Assembly: GCA_034698045.1 (NCBI GenBank)
Contig: JAQGAU010000924.1
Span: 1-22,605, forward strand
From: Paramacrobiotus richtersi
Taxonomy: Eukaryota; Tardigrada; Eutardigrada; Parachela; Macrobiotidae
Direction: 5' to 3'
DNA length: 22,605 nucleotides
The translations under genes were made by a program, and so were the position numbers. Shown here one piece after another: positions 1 to 9,897 of the stretch. Every line of letters starts with the position of its first letter. Position 1 is the first letter of the stretch. The notes below the pieces were generated by a model, which saw only the letters and a program-made list of their open reading frames with translations, was not told the DNA's origin and made no database searches.

Positions 1-90
1 TACTATCGTATCAGCTGTCTGTTGCCTCGAGGGGGCCTTGCCCCGTTGCATAGGACAATAAACTATCATTTATTTATTTATTTATAAACA
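1..90. repeat. ATTT microsatellite, possible LINE tail
   Basis: A run of ATTT units lies at about 69-88, which reads as TAAA units on the minus strand. A G-run and a C-run at about 32-45 (GGGGGCCTTGCCCC) could form a small hairpin. Simple A-rich tails next to small hairpins are usual at LINE 3' ends, and the LINE at 7834-8960 has the same arrangement. No coding part of such an element is visible here, so the tail reading is only a suggestion. Confidence 0.35.
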
Positions 91-292
91 GCGAAGCTAG
101 ACTAAGTAGCAAACTACTGTAAGAAGAAAAATAAAAGAAAACTACGAAGCTAAATTAAGCTACTGTAAGAAGTAAACTAAGAAGCAAACTATATAGTAAC
201 CAGAAAGACAACTAAGAAGGAAACTAGAAAGCTAAACTAAGAAGCTAAATTAAAAAGTAAACTAAGAAGTTAAATAAGAAGAGTTAATTAAG
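91..292. repeat. Degenerate A-rich tandem repeat
   Basis: The stretch is built of variants of a roughly 10-15 base unit close to AACTAAGAAGC, repeated many times with substitutions and small indels. It is purine-rich on the plus strand and has no credible coding potential. It may be an old minisatellite or the 3' untranslated part of an old element. Confidence 0.55.
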
Positions 293-540
293 AATGCCGC
301 CCCAAGAATTTCAAACAAGGAACTTCAGCAAGAAAAAACTGAACAAAGGTTGCGAAGCCCAAGTTTTATACTAAATAAAGCAACATCGAAGCAGCTAGAA
401 CTGGAAGCAGTAATTAACGGATGGCTGAAAAGAATGCACAAAACTAATCATCATTTGGGGGTTCCGTTATTCAAACGACCTCCTATAACTGAAGAGCAGG
501 GGATTTTAAACTTGCTGAATAAAACGTCGATTTTGACACA
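293..540. other. No recognisable gene
   Basis: Short open frames exist here but none has recognisable motifs. Similarity to the main LRP locus (near 13740-13800) begins only at about 520-540, so the left border of the duplicated segment probably lies near there. Confidence 0.4.
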
Positions 541-567
541 TGTTTGTATTAGGTTCAGTTTCACCAG

Positions 568-1540
568 GCGGGGACCGGATCACAGTGACCACTACGAATA
601 CTCTTTATAATGATATTAAAGCCGTTAGCCTGGCAAATCAGCCGATTGTACCCAGTCATCCGTGGATTCTCCCTGATAACGGTGGATTCTCGCACTTCTG
701 CTTTCCCAAACTGCTCAGCGAAGGTATGGTGATGGAATGCCTGAATGTACTCTGATTAGCCACTCTCGTGCAGTTGGCAAGCAGTCTCAATATTTTTGGT
801 AGATATACATTCTGCCTTGTCGATGGTTTGCTTCTGTCCTTACGGAATGCAGCTCGGCGCGGACGAAAAAACTTGCACTCAAAACAAGCTGGACCCGACG
901 GCCGGCCAGTGTCCGGCTGAGAAAACCTTTTACTGTTCACATGGTCGCTGCATCGGTCTATTGCACCATTTTCCCTTTAACACCACTTGCAGACCTTGTG
1001 CTGCCCAGAGAGGTACGTGCCCGCATATGTCTGCACATCCCCGACTTTCCCGCATATCTCCGCATATCCTTGGGTTTTATTCTACTTTTTTCTTTGCTTT
1101 CTTTCCTTGTTTACGACGTATTTGCCACTGGTCGTCTAATCCAAGTACAATTGAACCATTCCGTTTACCTTTCAGAGTTTTGCTTGTATGACAGCGATTG
1201 CTTTTGCCGCCCCAGATGTTCATCCTTCGAGTTTAAATGCCGTTCGACTCGTTGCATTCCCTATAGCCATAAATGTGATGGCGTTGATGACTGTGGAGAT
1301 TCCAGTGATGAAATTGAGTGTGGTACAGGTCCTGGGCTTATGAGTAAACTTCAATTCGTTGAAAAGTGTTTGATTGTCATTGTAGCCAACGCAACGTGCG
1401 AGCCAGAAGAAATCCTCTGCAACAACAGCCGGTGTATTTCGCAGTTGCTGAAGTGTGATTTTGTCGATGACTGTGGTGATGGATCGGATGAAGGGGACTT
1501 GTGTAAACAAAATACCATACCCCGTCATTTCGGCGCGTAA
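568..1540 (+). pseudogene. LRP-like receptor, partial copy A (EGF + LDLa exons)
   Basis: Four exons can be read with good GT-AG borders: 568-723, 803-1012, 1176-1322 and 1386-1540. The intron at 724-802 is only 79 nt. Spliced, they give an EGF-like module (DNGG...SHFC ... [12 protein letters not shown]), a Cys-rich linker (FYCSHGRCI), a full LDLa repeat ([17 protein letters not shown] then DDCGDSSDE) and a second LDLa repeat (LCNNSRCI ... DDCGDGSDE). All exon borders match the main LRP gene at 13803-15247, so this is a duplicated 3' piece of that gene. The EGF module has lost two of its cysteines: NHPCI in the other copy reads SHPWI here, and GGCSH reads GGFSH. It lacks a start, the propellers, a transmembrane segment and a tail. 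The family (LRP1/LRP2, VLDLR) makes endocytic receptors whose LDLa repeats bind Ca2+ and ligand. A duplicated gene fragment is the likeliest reading; expression cannot be judged. Confidence 0.75.
724..802 (+). other. 79-nt intron of LRP copy A (empty site for the 14 kb MITE)
   Basis: The donor GTATGG follows GCGAAG, and the acceptor TTGGTAG precedes ATATACATTC. Splicing joins SE to [12 protein letters not shown] in frame and completes an EGF-like module. The same intron in the main LRP gene (13995-14517) is 523 nt because it holds an inserted element. This copy therefore records the state before the insertion. Confidence 0.65.
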
Positions 1541-2235
1541 CCTTTCCGCGTTTTAATTGGGTGCGCTAACGCTGCCACACCTGCATGGATCTTTCCCCGA
1601 CGCAACATTTCGGAATTGTAAAATCAGTACTATTAGTTTTCTCGGCGCGACTTCAGATATCATATCCGGATATATCTTTACTGCATCGTTTAGAAATATC
1701 ATGCACCATACCGTGGCAGCGGTTTGTTCTGCCGCTCGGCGTGTCTTGCTTGTGCGTTTGCTTCTTGGCAGGCGATTTCATGCATGAAGACGGGGCTTTC
1801 TGTGGATCATGACGCAGAGCATGCTTTTTTTTCTTTTTGCTTTTCGTGCGAGACTCAACTGCGTTGAGCTCGACAGTCTGTTCTTCTCGTTGCGCTAGAC
1901 TTGCCTTTCTCGTTTTCGGCCTGCGCTACATCGCAGTGCCCTGCTGTCTGATATTCGCCATTAAAGAACTGTGGCCTTTATGACTCATGCGGATGTCGTG
2001 GGTTCGTTCCCTTCTCGACTGAGACAGACTGATAGAGGTCTCTGTGACTCTGTCACCACACCAACAAGTTTTTGCTACAAACTAACAATCACATTTTGTT
2101 TTAAATTCGTGAGCCGCTAACATTTTAAGCTTCTCACACTGGTTTGTATTCCGAAGAGCAGAGTTCCGGCATTATAGTCGCCGTTAATTCAGGTTATGCA
2201 AAATGTTAACAGTGAAAAATTAGTCGACAAGTAGT
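1541..2235. other. Spacer downstream of LRP copy A, with ~0.6 kb absent from copy B
   Basis: About the first 80 bases still align to sequence after the main LRP gene (15246-15315; shared GATCTTTCC and ACATTTC blocks). From about 1640 to about 2230 nothing comparable is present in the other copy, so this is an insertion here or a deletion there. The insert has a T-rich stretch at 1820-1850. It also has a GGGTTCGTTCCC block at about 2000-2011 that resembles a Pol III B box, but no convincing A box was found. No gene was recognised. Confidence 0.4.
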
Positions 2236-2470
2236 TCTCCGACTTGCCGTTGCGCGCTTCCTCGGGGTATGGGTACTCGCGTCTCGTAGCACGCGGCGGG
2301 TTCTCTACACAAGCGGCATCGGCTGCCTGGCCGGAGTGGTTGTCGAAACTGACGGCCGTTGGCATGGGGCCTTGGACTTCTGCTTGCTGCTGCTTCTTCA
2401 AAATGAAATACCGTGGTCAATTTTCAGCTGTGAGCGATCCGCTTTGGTGCAAATTTAACACTGAGGTCGA
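2236..2470. repeat. Dispersed repeat family 1, copy 1
   Basis: This segment aligns over most of its length with 6932-7115 in the same orientation. Shared blocks include TTGCCGTTGCG / TTTCCGTTGCG, the ACTTCTGCTTGCTGC / ACTTCCGCTTGCTGC pair, CGTGGTCA followed by TTTTC, and AGCGATCCG. Reading frames are partly conserved on both strands, for example TSACC...RGQFS on plus and ETRV on minus. No known protein motif is apparent, so it could be an old mobile element or a conserved exon. A weaker match may exist at about 15418-15470. Confidence 0.5.
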
Positions 2471-2990
2471 CTGAAACCAAGATACTGGGACCGATGAGTA
2501 CACAAGCGCTGAGTTCAGTTGCATTAGAACGGAAGTTATTCACGGCAGATGAACGGAACGGTAGCGCGACGGTGATTAGAAAAAATGAAAGTTTATTTGT
2601 ATGTATCCTCACCAGTTGCAGCGGTCAACGGCATTCCCGAAATATCTATATTCCTGGCCGCACCGGCGGTCACCATGGCTTAGGCAGCAGCAGCCGCCAT
2701 GGACGCACTTCGTCTCGTCACAATGGACGCTTCATTCCTTTTCTTCGAAAACATCAGAAAATACGTGGGCCGCAGCGATACATACTGAACTGCACTAGAT
2801 GCGGCCGAGCCGACCCATATGCTTTCCCACTTTCCCGGCAGCCAGATTCCCCGTCTTATTCTCGTAGCATCCGCTGCGGTTCAGCGCCCCGCTCAACTTG
2901 GAATGTGATTGTAAATCTGCGCCCGAACCGTCTTTTGCAAAATGAGGTCGAGTCAGGACCCGCCAGTAAGTCGACAGAAACGTCTCACCT
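2471..2990. other. Spacer between repeat and kinase copy A
   Basis: No gene was recognised. A long plus-strand open frame here runs on into the antisense of the kinase copy and is better explained as a shadow. The sequence is not clearly similar to the corresponding spacer after kinase copy B (15750-16867). Confidence 0.35.
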
Positions 2991-5075
2991 TCAGTCAGAG
3001 TTCTCGTACTCCACACGATCGAGCCGACTTAATTCTTCGAATCTTTCGACCACACTTGCTGCAGTTGGTGTCTGTGTTGCAATTATGCGTAAACACTGCT
3101 CGCACAAAGGGCGCAGTGCCTCGGAAACTGACAGATAGTACTCATACACGTCGTCTAGGGACCACTGATGTGTGCGATATTCATAAATTAAAGCAGACAC
3201 CTTGATTAAGATATCTACATCGTCCGTTGGGTTTTCAGCAAGTGCAGATGCACAGCACAGTAATATGCACCCTAACTAAGCTCCAGATGTCAGAAGCGGA
3301 GGTGCAACAATCAACAGGCAGTCCTGGAAAATACTTTCCGAGCATCTCTGATGCCATGAAACGGTATTCTTCCTCGGCGGAGTTCTGAGACGTATATAAG
3401 CTGCCGATGCAACTGTCGTGTAATATGATGCCGTTCTCCCAGTTTGCAATCTTTGCATCGTAGGCACGGCTTGTGCGAACTGTCCATATATTGCCCAGCG
3501 TCAGATTCCCGTGGATGATGTTTTCAGAATGCAGGAAGGCTATCTCAGTTGACACTTCCCTCGTATATTTTAGTAACCTCCCTAATTTAGAAGAGCGCGT
3601 CGCCAGTCCCGCGACCGGGTGTGAAATAAGATCTCATAAAGAAACGGTCTTTAAGGTACCATCGGATAGTGGGAGATTCATGGTTATGTCTAGAGCGGTA
3701 AACATCCAGGTTTGCTGACTGTGATTCGATGAAATCCCACGATATTTTTATGTTTGAGTTTCGTAAAGGATTCGCACATTTCACGCTGCTGATCCACCGG
3801 GACGCGGATGGGCGGGCAAAGCAGTTCTTTTTCTCGCTCGGCAATATGATCCGTAAATCGCCATTCTATGACCTTGTTGCCAACAATAATTCTCTTGACA
3901 GCAAATTCTCTGGCACCTTCTGCGCATATATCTGAAGAATCATCCGGTCCTTCTCCCTTCCTCGTTACGCGGAACAAAGAGCCAAACACTCTTAAGGGTA
4001 CCGAGAGAAATGTCAAGTCTGTTATCGGATGCATGCGGATAACTGCATCCATACGAGGCGATCCTTACGAGGATCTCATCGAGTTTTCCCCGCAAATTCC
4101 TAGCGGTAATTCTTTTATCCGGGCTACTAGTCAAACACCGCTGGATAACGTCTGTCAAATCTCCCGGAATGGAATCAGCCAACTCGGGCGTAAATCCGTC
4201 CAGCACTTTCATGATAAAGACAGGGTCAAGCACACTGCTGATAATTTCAAACTTTTCAATTGAACCGGTTGGCTGTGTTTTGGTAAGCCACCGTCGTTTG
4301 TTCCCGAAGCAACAATCAATATTGTCGTGAATTATACAGCCGAGGCTCCGCATATCGGTTGCTCGTCCGAGAACAGCGCTGGTTGTATGTGCAAATTTGT
4401 GCAGCATCTCCGGTGACATATATCTAACGGTACCGCGTAGTTCATTTAGGTCTTTAGAGCAAGTAACTTGGCCTTTCATTTGAATCCCATCGTCCAGATC
4501 TCCAATGAGCAAGGTCTACGAGTTCCTTGATTGCTTCAGCAGAATATTGGCTGGCTTCATATCAGCGTGAATTATGCAGTTTTGATGCAAATAAGCTACA
4601 CTTGTTGCCAGCTGCTTAATGTAGTCCATAGCCGTTTCTCGTGTTAGCCATCGCTGGTCTGTCATACATTGTCGTAAATAACCAGCCAAATCTTTTGCTG
4701 GAAAGTGCACGAACATGAGTTTAAATTTCATCAAAATATGCCAGTTTTTTAACGAACTTTCATAATATTCCATCAAAACTCAGCACACAAATTCTGGGAT
4801 GTCCTGTCGATATCGATAGTGATTTTATGGAAAGCGACGAAATATTCCTTCGGTAGTTTTAGCAGTGAAGTCCATCTTTCCATCGCCTCTTTCCAAGATG
4901 TATCCGCAGTTAGTCTGGCAAACCTCTCGCCTTGTATACTTCTACATACTTTTTAACTGCTACAATGGTGCCTGCAGGAAAGCCGTCACCTTCCGTAATG
5001 GTCGCTTTATAAACAGTTCCAAACCTTCCCCCGTCAATCCGCGCATTGTCCCGGTATTTGCAATCGCATCCACAG
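2991..5075 (-). pseudogene. Tandem kinase-pseudokinase gene, decayed copy A
   Basis: Read on the minus strand, this matches the gene at 16868-18952 from end to end and has the same length (about 2085 bases). It starts after a splice acceptor (TTTTTCTCTTAG) with GCDCKYRDN, then the glycine loop GGRFGTVYKA and VAVKK. Next come HADMKPAN, GDLDDG, MSPEM, then a second domain with FGSLFRV, FAVKRII, HGNLTLGNIW and IANWENG. The reading frame is broken several times: near 4900 after VAVKK, by a TAG at 4513-4515 where copy B has TAT, near 4000 between the two domains, and between the second N-lobe and HGN. DMWSLG of copy B reads DMRSLG. The GT donor of the 41-nt intron of copy B reads AT here. The second-domain substitutions (HGN, NWE) are shared with copy B, so they predate the duplication. 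It is almost certainly a pseudogene. Confidence 0.85.
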
Positions 5076-6673
5076 CTAAGAGAAAAAACCAAACCGTAAT
5101 TGAAGAACGAAACATGTGCAACTACTTCGAAATGTCGCAAAATGTATGTTCATCCATGCAAGCTGTATTGCGAATATTGCAGACATTTTCTTTTACCTGC
5201 TGCCTGACACGTTATTACGCGCTCACTGGATCAACAAAAAAGTCACCCAGCCTAATACCGTATGTTGAATAAATGTACACAAAGTGCACTAGTTGCACGT
5301 TTTCATTATTATAAATTTCATACACCGTGGCACAGCGAAAACTACACATATCTAGTGCAGGTGTTTGAAATAATCACAAGAGCTTTCGAAATTTCAGCTT
5401 GTTAAGACAGCTAACGCGAGCCAGTGCAGCCTAATCTTCTTCCAGGCTTCGATAATTTCATAGCCAATCTAAGCGAAATTAATCTTGCAAAGGATGCTTA
5501 TATAATTACAGTTGCGAAAGTAATAGATATACCTTGTAAATACAGTACATTAAATACATCTACAATTGCGGTACTGCGGGTGCGGGACATTGATACACAT
5601 TATCCGAACTTACAAATGATGCGCGGGGGCCGAATCCATACTCTCGAGTCTCGTTCTGCCAAAAGTTAAAGATTTTTTTGATACCTGGCAGAAAGGCTTG
5701 CAATTAAAACGTAGCTCCAAAGTTTCCAAAATATGTTATATACGGACAGCAACCGCTAGCAAGCTGTTCAACATAATGGTACAGAAATTGGAACGCTCGG
5801 TATTCCGACTTGTGAAGGCCTTGAATTGTCGATGTTTCTTTTACAAACCGGCTATAACTCGTACAAGATTCAAGCGTGCTGCGATTACAGTTCGTGATAA
5901 CATGAATCACTGTGGTAGACGGGCGAGGATGCTGTATATTTCTTGACGAGATTTTATGCCTCTCAATTAAACAGCGTTTGCGAACAAGACAGCTACATGT
6001 TTCGAAACGTTACGTATTAAATTGTACTGTATGTTTCTAGTATTGTCAGTAGCACAGTTTCTAGCCCTCGTGCGTCAGTAGCACAGTAAAATTTATTGTC
6101 GGTGCTCTCGGCACTTCTGTACAACAGGTTGAGTTGTAGCAGTTTAATCTTTAATAGGCAAAAGCCATGAACAATACAGCAATGCTTGCGCTGGGACCGC
6201 TACATTTTCTCATATAATTTGAGCATTAAAAAAGTTGTAGCAGGATTATAATAGGTTAAAAAACTGCAAGTGTCGCTTGCACATACTGCAGAACAATAAC
6301 TTCACTGCAAAACGTACTGTTTGATGTCTTTCACCGGCTACGACTTCCTTGTTTGTTCGCCATTTTGAATCATTTTTATTGAACGATAGTTTTACAAATA
6401 ATTGAATAGATTAATCAGTGGCAGTTTAGAGGGGTCGCCTGGCAACTTTTTTCGTTTTTACTGTATTTGAAATTCAAGCAGAAACTGAGCGTTCTTTTCT
6501 TGCCTTCGCTTCTTGAAAGTAAGCTGTTCAGATTATGTTTTTTGTCCGTCATTCAGATTATACCCTTGCTTTCTCAGCAACCGTATCTTCAAAGTACAGG
6601 GTTTTACAAAGAAGACCGTGTAGAAAAAATCGGTTGAATTTATTTTAATGGCGGAAGAAGGTATTCGAAATTA
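5076..6673. other. Intergenic, no recognisable gene
   Basis: The start lies upstream of kinase copy A and includes the polypyrimidine tract before its first visible exon. The rest is AT-rich, with only short open frames and no motifs. A small direct repeat (GTCAGTAGCACAG) occurs twice near 6046-6090. No RNA gene was recognised. Confidence 0.4.
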
Positions 6674-6754
6674 AGCGACAGAGCCCGGTTGTTCCATACG
6701 GTCATTATTGCATTATTGTCAGTAATGACAAATGACAGACATTTTATATGCATA
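6674..6754 (-). repeat. Single inverted copy of the 20.2-20.7 kb minisatellite unit
   Basis: The reverse complement of this stretch aligns with one unit of the minisatellite at 20181-20692. Shared blocks, read on the plus strand here, are AGAGCCCGGT, ATACGGTCATTAT, GTCAGTAATGACAAATGACA and ACATTTT, in the same order and spacing as the reverse complement of the unit. The flanks diverge on both sides. One isolated diverged copy far from the array suggests that the unit is, or derives from, a dispersed element. Confidence 0.65.
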
Positions 6755-6901
6755 CTGTATTTTCATATTGTATGCCGTGGTCCATTAGTCACCATAGACT
6801 CGCTGATACAAGCTTTAGGCCAGTATTCGCCAGTTCACTGTCTTGATGCACTAGCACACTTTTAGGTACATGGTGTTTCCACTAAGTTCAAAGGACATTA
6901 T

Positions 6902-6930
6902 TTTGATAATAATAATAATAATTTGATAAT
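6902..6930. repeat. AAT microsatellite
   Basis: A short run of AAT units (about five) lies directly before the second copy of dispersed repeat family 1. It may be a tail of that repeat, but copy 1 at 2236 has no such run. Confidence 0.5.
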
Positions 6931-6931
6931 T

Positions 6932-7120
6932 TGTTTCCGTTGCGGATTTCTTTGGGATACGTGCACTCGAGTTTCGTTCCACGGGGCCGGTTCTGCACAG
7001 TGCACACCGGTGGCGTCGGACGGGCTTAGACTTCCGCTTGCTGCCACTTCCTGAAAACAAAGCAGCGTGGTCAGTTTTCTAGGCATAGCGATCCGTTTAT
7101 GCGCAGATTTGACATTGATA
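6932..7120. repeat. Dispersed repeat family 1, copy 2
   Basis: It aligns with 2236-2470 in the same orientation (see that entry). The most similar part runs from CTTCCGCTTGCTGC through AGCGATCCG. It is somewhat shorter than copy 1 because of internal gaps. It lies between an AAT microsatellite and an ATAAATAAAT stretch. Confidence 0.5.
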
Positions 7121-7833
7121 AATAAATCAATTAAATGTGACGCACACTTGGTGATAATCCTGCACCTGTTGTTGTCGGGCTGGTTAACAAAACTAGCTAG
7201 AAGCTTCTTAGCAAGATGTGTAGAAGTATCCGAATAGACGAGCTGCTTATCTCCATCCTGGACATATCCCTTCCTTCATTCCAAATCTCAGGATCATCGG
7301 TAACAAATTTCTTAGCTTATAGCACTTACAGCGGGTAAAACAATTCGACAATTTCGGTACTTTTTGTTGCAGGAACAAGCCACTCGCTTCCTGCTGACCA
7401 GTGGCAAATATATTCTTTCACATCTGCGCTCCCAGACATGCGAATCCAGTTAACAGGAATTATAATTTTAGTCCAGTGGGCCTTTTCCGCTCATGCCCAA
7501 GCACAACCAGATTCGGGTGAGTGCAAAACTGTTCTGACTGCATTCCGTTGGCGGACAATGGGCAGTCACTTTTGCTAGATAATATGGCTGCATAAAGGAA
7601 CTGATGCAGTTCAAATATGGCGGGACCAGGGGCTACCACTCGACACTCAGGAGCAAGAAAACCGTTGAATAATTTGTACAAGCATTGCGCCCAATTTTCC
7701 ACATACTAATTAACCAATACAAAATATTCAGGGCAGAACAGAATCCGTGCCACTAGCTATCCTGGCATTTTCAAGAAGCTATACGTACGGCCACTACAAC
7801 TGTGTAGCAGATCGCCTACTGTGAACAAGCTGC
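7121..7833. other. Spacer, no secure gene
   Basis: No recognised domain was found. An 80-codon open frame on the minus strand (7460-7702) has four cysteines but matches no family I know. A TTTTGTTGCAG acceptor-like site at about 7364-7374 is followed by a short open stretch on plus (ATRFLLTSGKY). That stretch could be a leftover of an upstream LRP exon, but the evidence is too thin to call. Confidence 0.3.
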
Positions 7834-8960
7834 ATGCGGGAGCTGCGCTCCGCCGCAAGAGCCGGCGACTCGAAAATGTACGATAAAGTCAGTTCTAGTT
7901 CAGCAAAGCTTGCTGTACGCGTACGTCAGTTATACACAAGGTACTATGTGATACCACTCACGGTCTTTATAAACGACCTCCTGACGTACGAGCACAACGA
8001 CTACGAAACGGAAGCCTTTGCAGACGACACGATTGTTTACACTAGTGCCTCCACCACGCTCCTAGCAGCCAGTGCGTTGAATAAAGCCCCTGTCAATGTC
8101 GGCAACTGGTCCCGGGATAATCTGCTGGCTGCTAACGAAAAGAAATGCCGAGCGTCGGTCATCATGTCAGAATGATTCAAGGACAAATCGGTTCACCACG
8201 TCAAGCTTAGCAGTTATCCCCTGGAACAAGAGCGCTCTGTTCGCTACCTTGGCGTGGAAATCGACAAACATGTGAAGTGGAATGACCAGTACCGAAAAGT
8301 GGAACGAAACGGAAACTTTGGGACAGCCATGATAAATCGTGGAAAAGATGGGCTGGATACCAGGGGACGAGTGAATTTGTACCATGCGTTCGTCGAGCCG
8401 TACCTTGATTACTGTGTTACGGCTTAGTCAACTCACTCAACTGCATGCTATAAGTTACGCGGACGGCTGGAAGCTCTGCAGCGCACGGCCCGTCACCCGT
8501 GGTTGGATATGTCCTACAGAACGCCGGTAACCAAGCAGCATTTCCTGCAACTGGGCATCGTTCCGATAGCTCAGCGGTGGAAAATAGCAGAAGCAGTTTG
8601 GCTGTTTAAGCTACGCAACCGTGCCCGGTGTTTAGTCCCCGAATACATGGCGGAGATGGTGCAGTTCCAGGAAACGGACCGATTACGAAGCGCTGTACGC
8701 ACTTATGTAAAAGCAAAAAAGAAAATGGGGGATACAACCTTGGCATAGCGTTTGCGTAATTTACTTGTTGTTCTACAAAAGGCATCAAGTTGTATTCTGA
8801 ACAGCCCCACCATTGCTACTTTTAGAACTGCTCTTCGTTCCTTAGTTTTGGATTGAGTGTCGTTGCGTTTAAAACGCCTCTCCATGTCCAGTAAACAGAC
8901 CAGAAGTACCGGAAACGGGTTGTCTGCTTGTGAAGCAGAAGTAATAAATAAATAAAATAC
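7834..8960 (+). mobile_element. CR1/L2/Jockey-like LINE, 5'-truncated 3' end
   Basis: This is the C-terminal part of a non-LTR reverse transcriptase. It shows a FINDLL block, the catalytic FADDT block (family motif F/YADD) near 8015, then RYLGVEID, EPYLDYC, a LEALQRTAR block and a LGIVPIAQRW block, all in the order usual for the CR1/L2/Jockey groups. One reading frame runs from about 7834 to 8856 but contains three stops (TGA at 8173, TAG at 8425, TAG at 8746). The second stop replaces the Trp expected after DYC.TA. A CTGCTT/AAGCAG hairpin at 8924-8938 and an AATAAATAAATAAAA tail follow, as expected at a LINE 3' end. The endonuclease and most RT motifs are missing. The copy is 5'-truncated and inactive; the exact 5' border is uncertain. 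Confidence 0.85.
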
Positions 8961-9074
8961 AGTGTAGGGCGACTGTTTTTCGTAAGTTTATTGTCGCTAC
9001 TGGTTGTTTTGGCATTCATACGTTTATTGCCGCAGTATTGTCGTGAAATGGTGGAAACGGGTTTTTTACTCCAG
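8961..9074. other. Intronic or 5' spacer before the first visible LRP exon
   Basis: The sequence is T-rich before 9074 and ends TTTTTTACTCCAG, a good splice acceptor. No other feature was seen. Confidence 0.4.
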
Positions 9075-9897
9075 GTTACCACCAGTGTGTCGCGGACTAT
9101 TTCACTTGCGCCATCACGCGGCTGTGCATTCCCAAGGAGAAACGTTGCGACGGCGTATTCGATTGCCGGCCAGATCCAAGATTTTACGTATTGAGTGAGC
9201 GTGTCTCAGGGTGAGCGCAGAAACCGATTGCCGGTTTAATGCTTCCGACCGGAATCGAGTCAGGAAATGTTTCGAGTATTTCAACGGAACTATAATTGAG
9301 TAACTGAAACTGGCTTGCTTAATTGCTCAAGGGATGACTCGGATGAACGCGGATGCAGTAAGATTTTTCTATATCAATGTTTCGTCTATCAAAACACAAA
9401 CATAATAATGGCAAATACGCTACTTTGTTTGCAGGTCGAATATCTTGCGGGCGTGGACAATTTCGGTGTAAAACGCGGGATCGCTGCATTTCAAAGACTG
9501 ACGCATGCAACCTTAGTGATGACTGTGGTGATGGCAGCGACGAGCTCCACTGCAGGTTCTCAGATTGCTTTAGAAGTAAATAGCCAAATCCGTGCAAAAG
9601 CCACATTTGCGGACTCATCCGCCTGATAGAGCGAACTGGCTGTTTCTCCAAGACTGAAGTTTTACATGTCGTTATTTACAGCAGGAATGAAATGTGCCAG
9701 TGGAGGATGTGTGGCCAGCAAGCGTAAGTACGATCACGATGGTGTCGTTGATTGCCTTGACGGATCCGTTGAGCGTAACTGTTCATCCTGTACCGGGAAT
9801 TTGTTTGCCTGTGGTGGCCAGTGCATCCCGAATAAGCAAGTGTGTGATGGTATCTCAGAGTGCCTGCGGAGCGAAGATGAAGCACAGTGTCGCAGTG
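9075..9897 (+). CDS. LRP exons: cluster of LDLa repeats
   Basis: The first visible exon (9075-9187) encodes an LDLa repeat, CVADYFTCAITRLCIP then KRCDGVFDC, followed by a GTATTG donor. A short exon ending at 9357 carries DDSDERGC, the acidic end of an LDLa repeat; its 5' border and its joining to the previous exon are not resolved. Exon 9435-9575 holds a complete repeat (CGRGQFRCKTRDRCI then [12 protein letters not shown]) and the first Cys of the next. Splicing 9575 to 9682 in phase 1 gives SDCFRTGMKC and completes a third repeat. In that repeat the fourth Cys is replaced by Tyr (KYDHDGVVDC) and SDE reads SVE, so folding and Ca2+ binding would be impaired. The last repeat reads FACGGQCIPNKQVCDG then SEDEAQC. 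LDLa repeats bind ligand and Ca2+ outside the cell. Confidence 0.75.

Noticed and set aside
1981-2020. tRNA or tRNA-derived SINE
   Set aside because: Only a B-box-like GGGTTCGTTCCC was found; no A box, no cloverleaf and no flanking duplication were seen.
2494-3138. Long plus-strand open frame of 214 codons
   Set aside because: Its second part is antisense to the kinase copy, it has no motif, and its composition is Arg/Ser-rich in the way shadow frames are.
7460-7702. 80-codon minus-strand gene
   Set aside because: It has no recognisable motif, no homolog in the window and no splice context. It was left as unassigned sequence.
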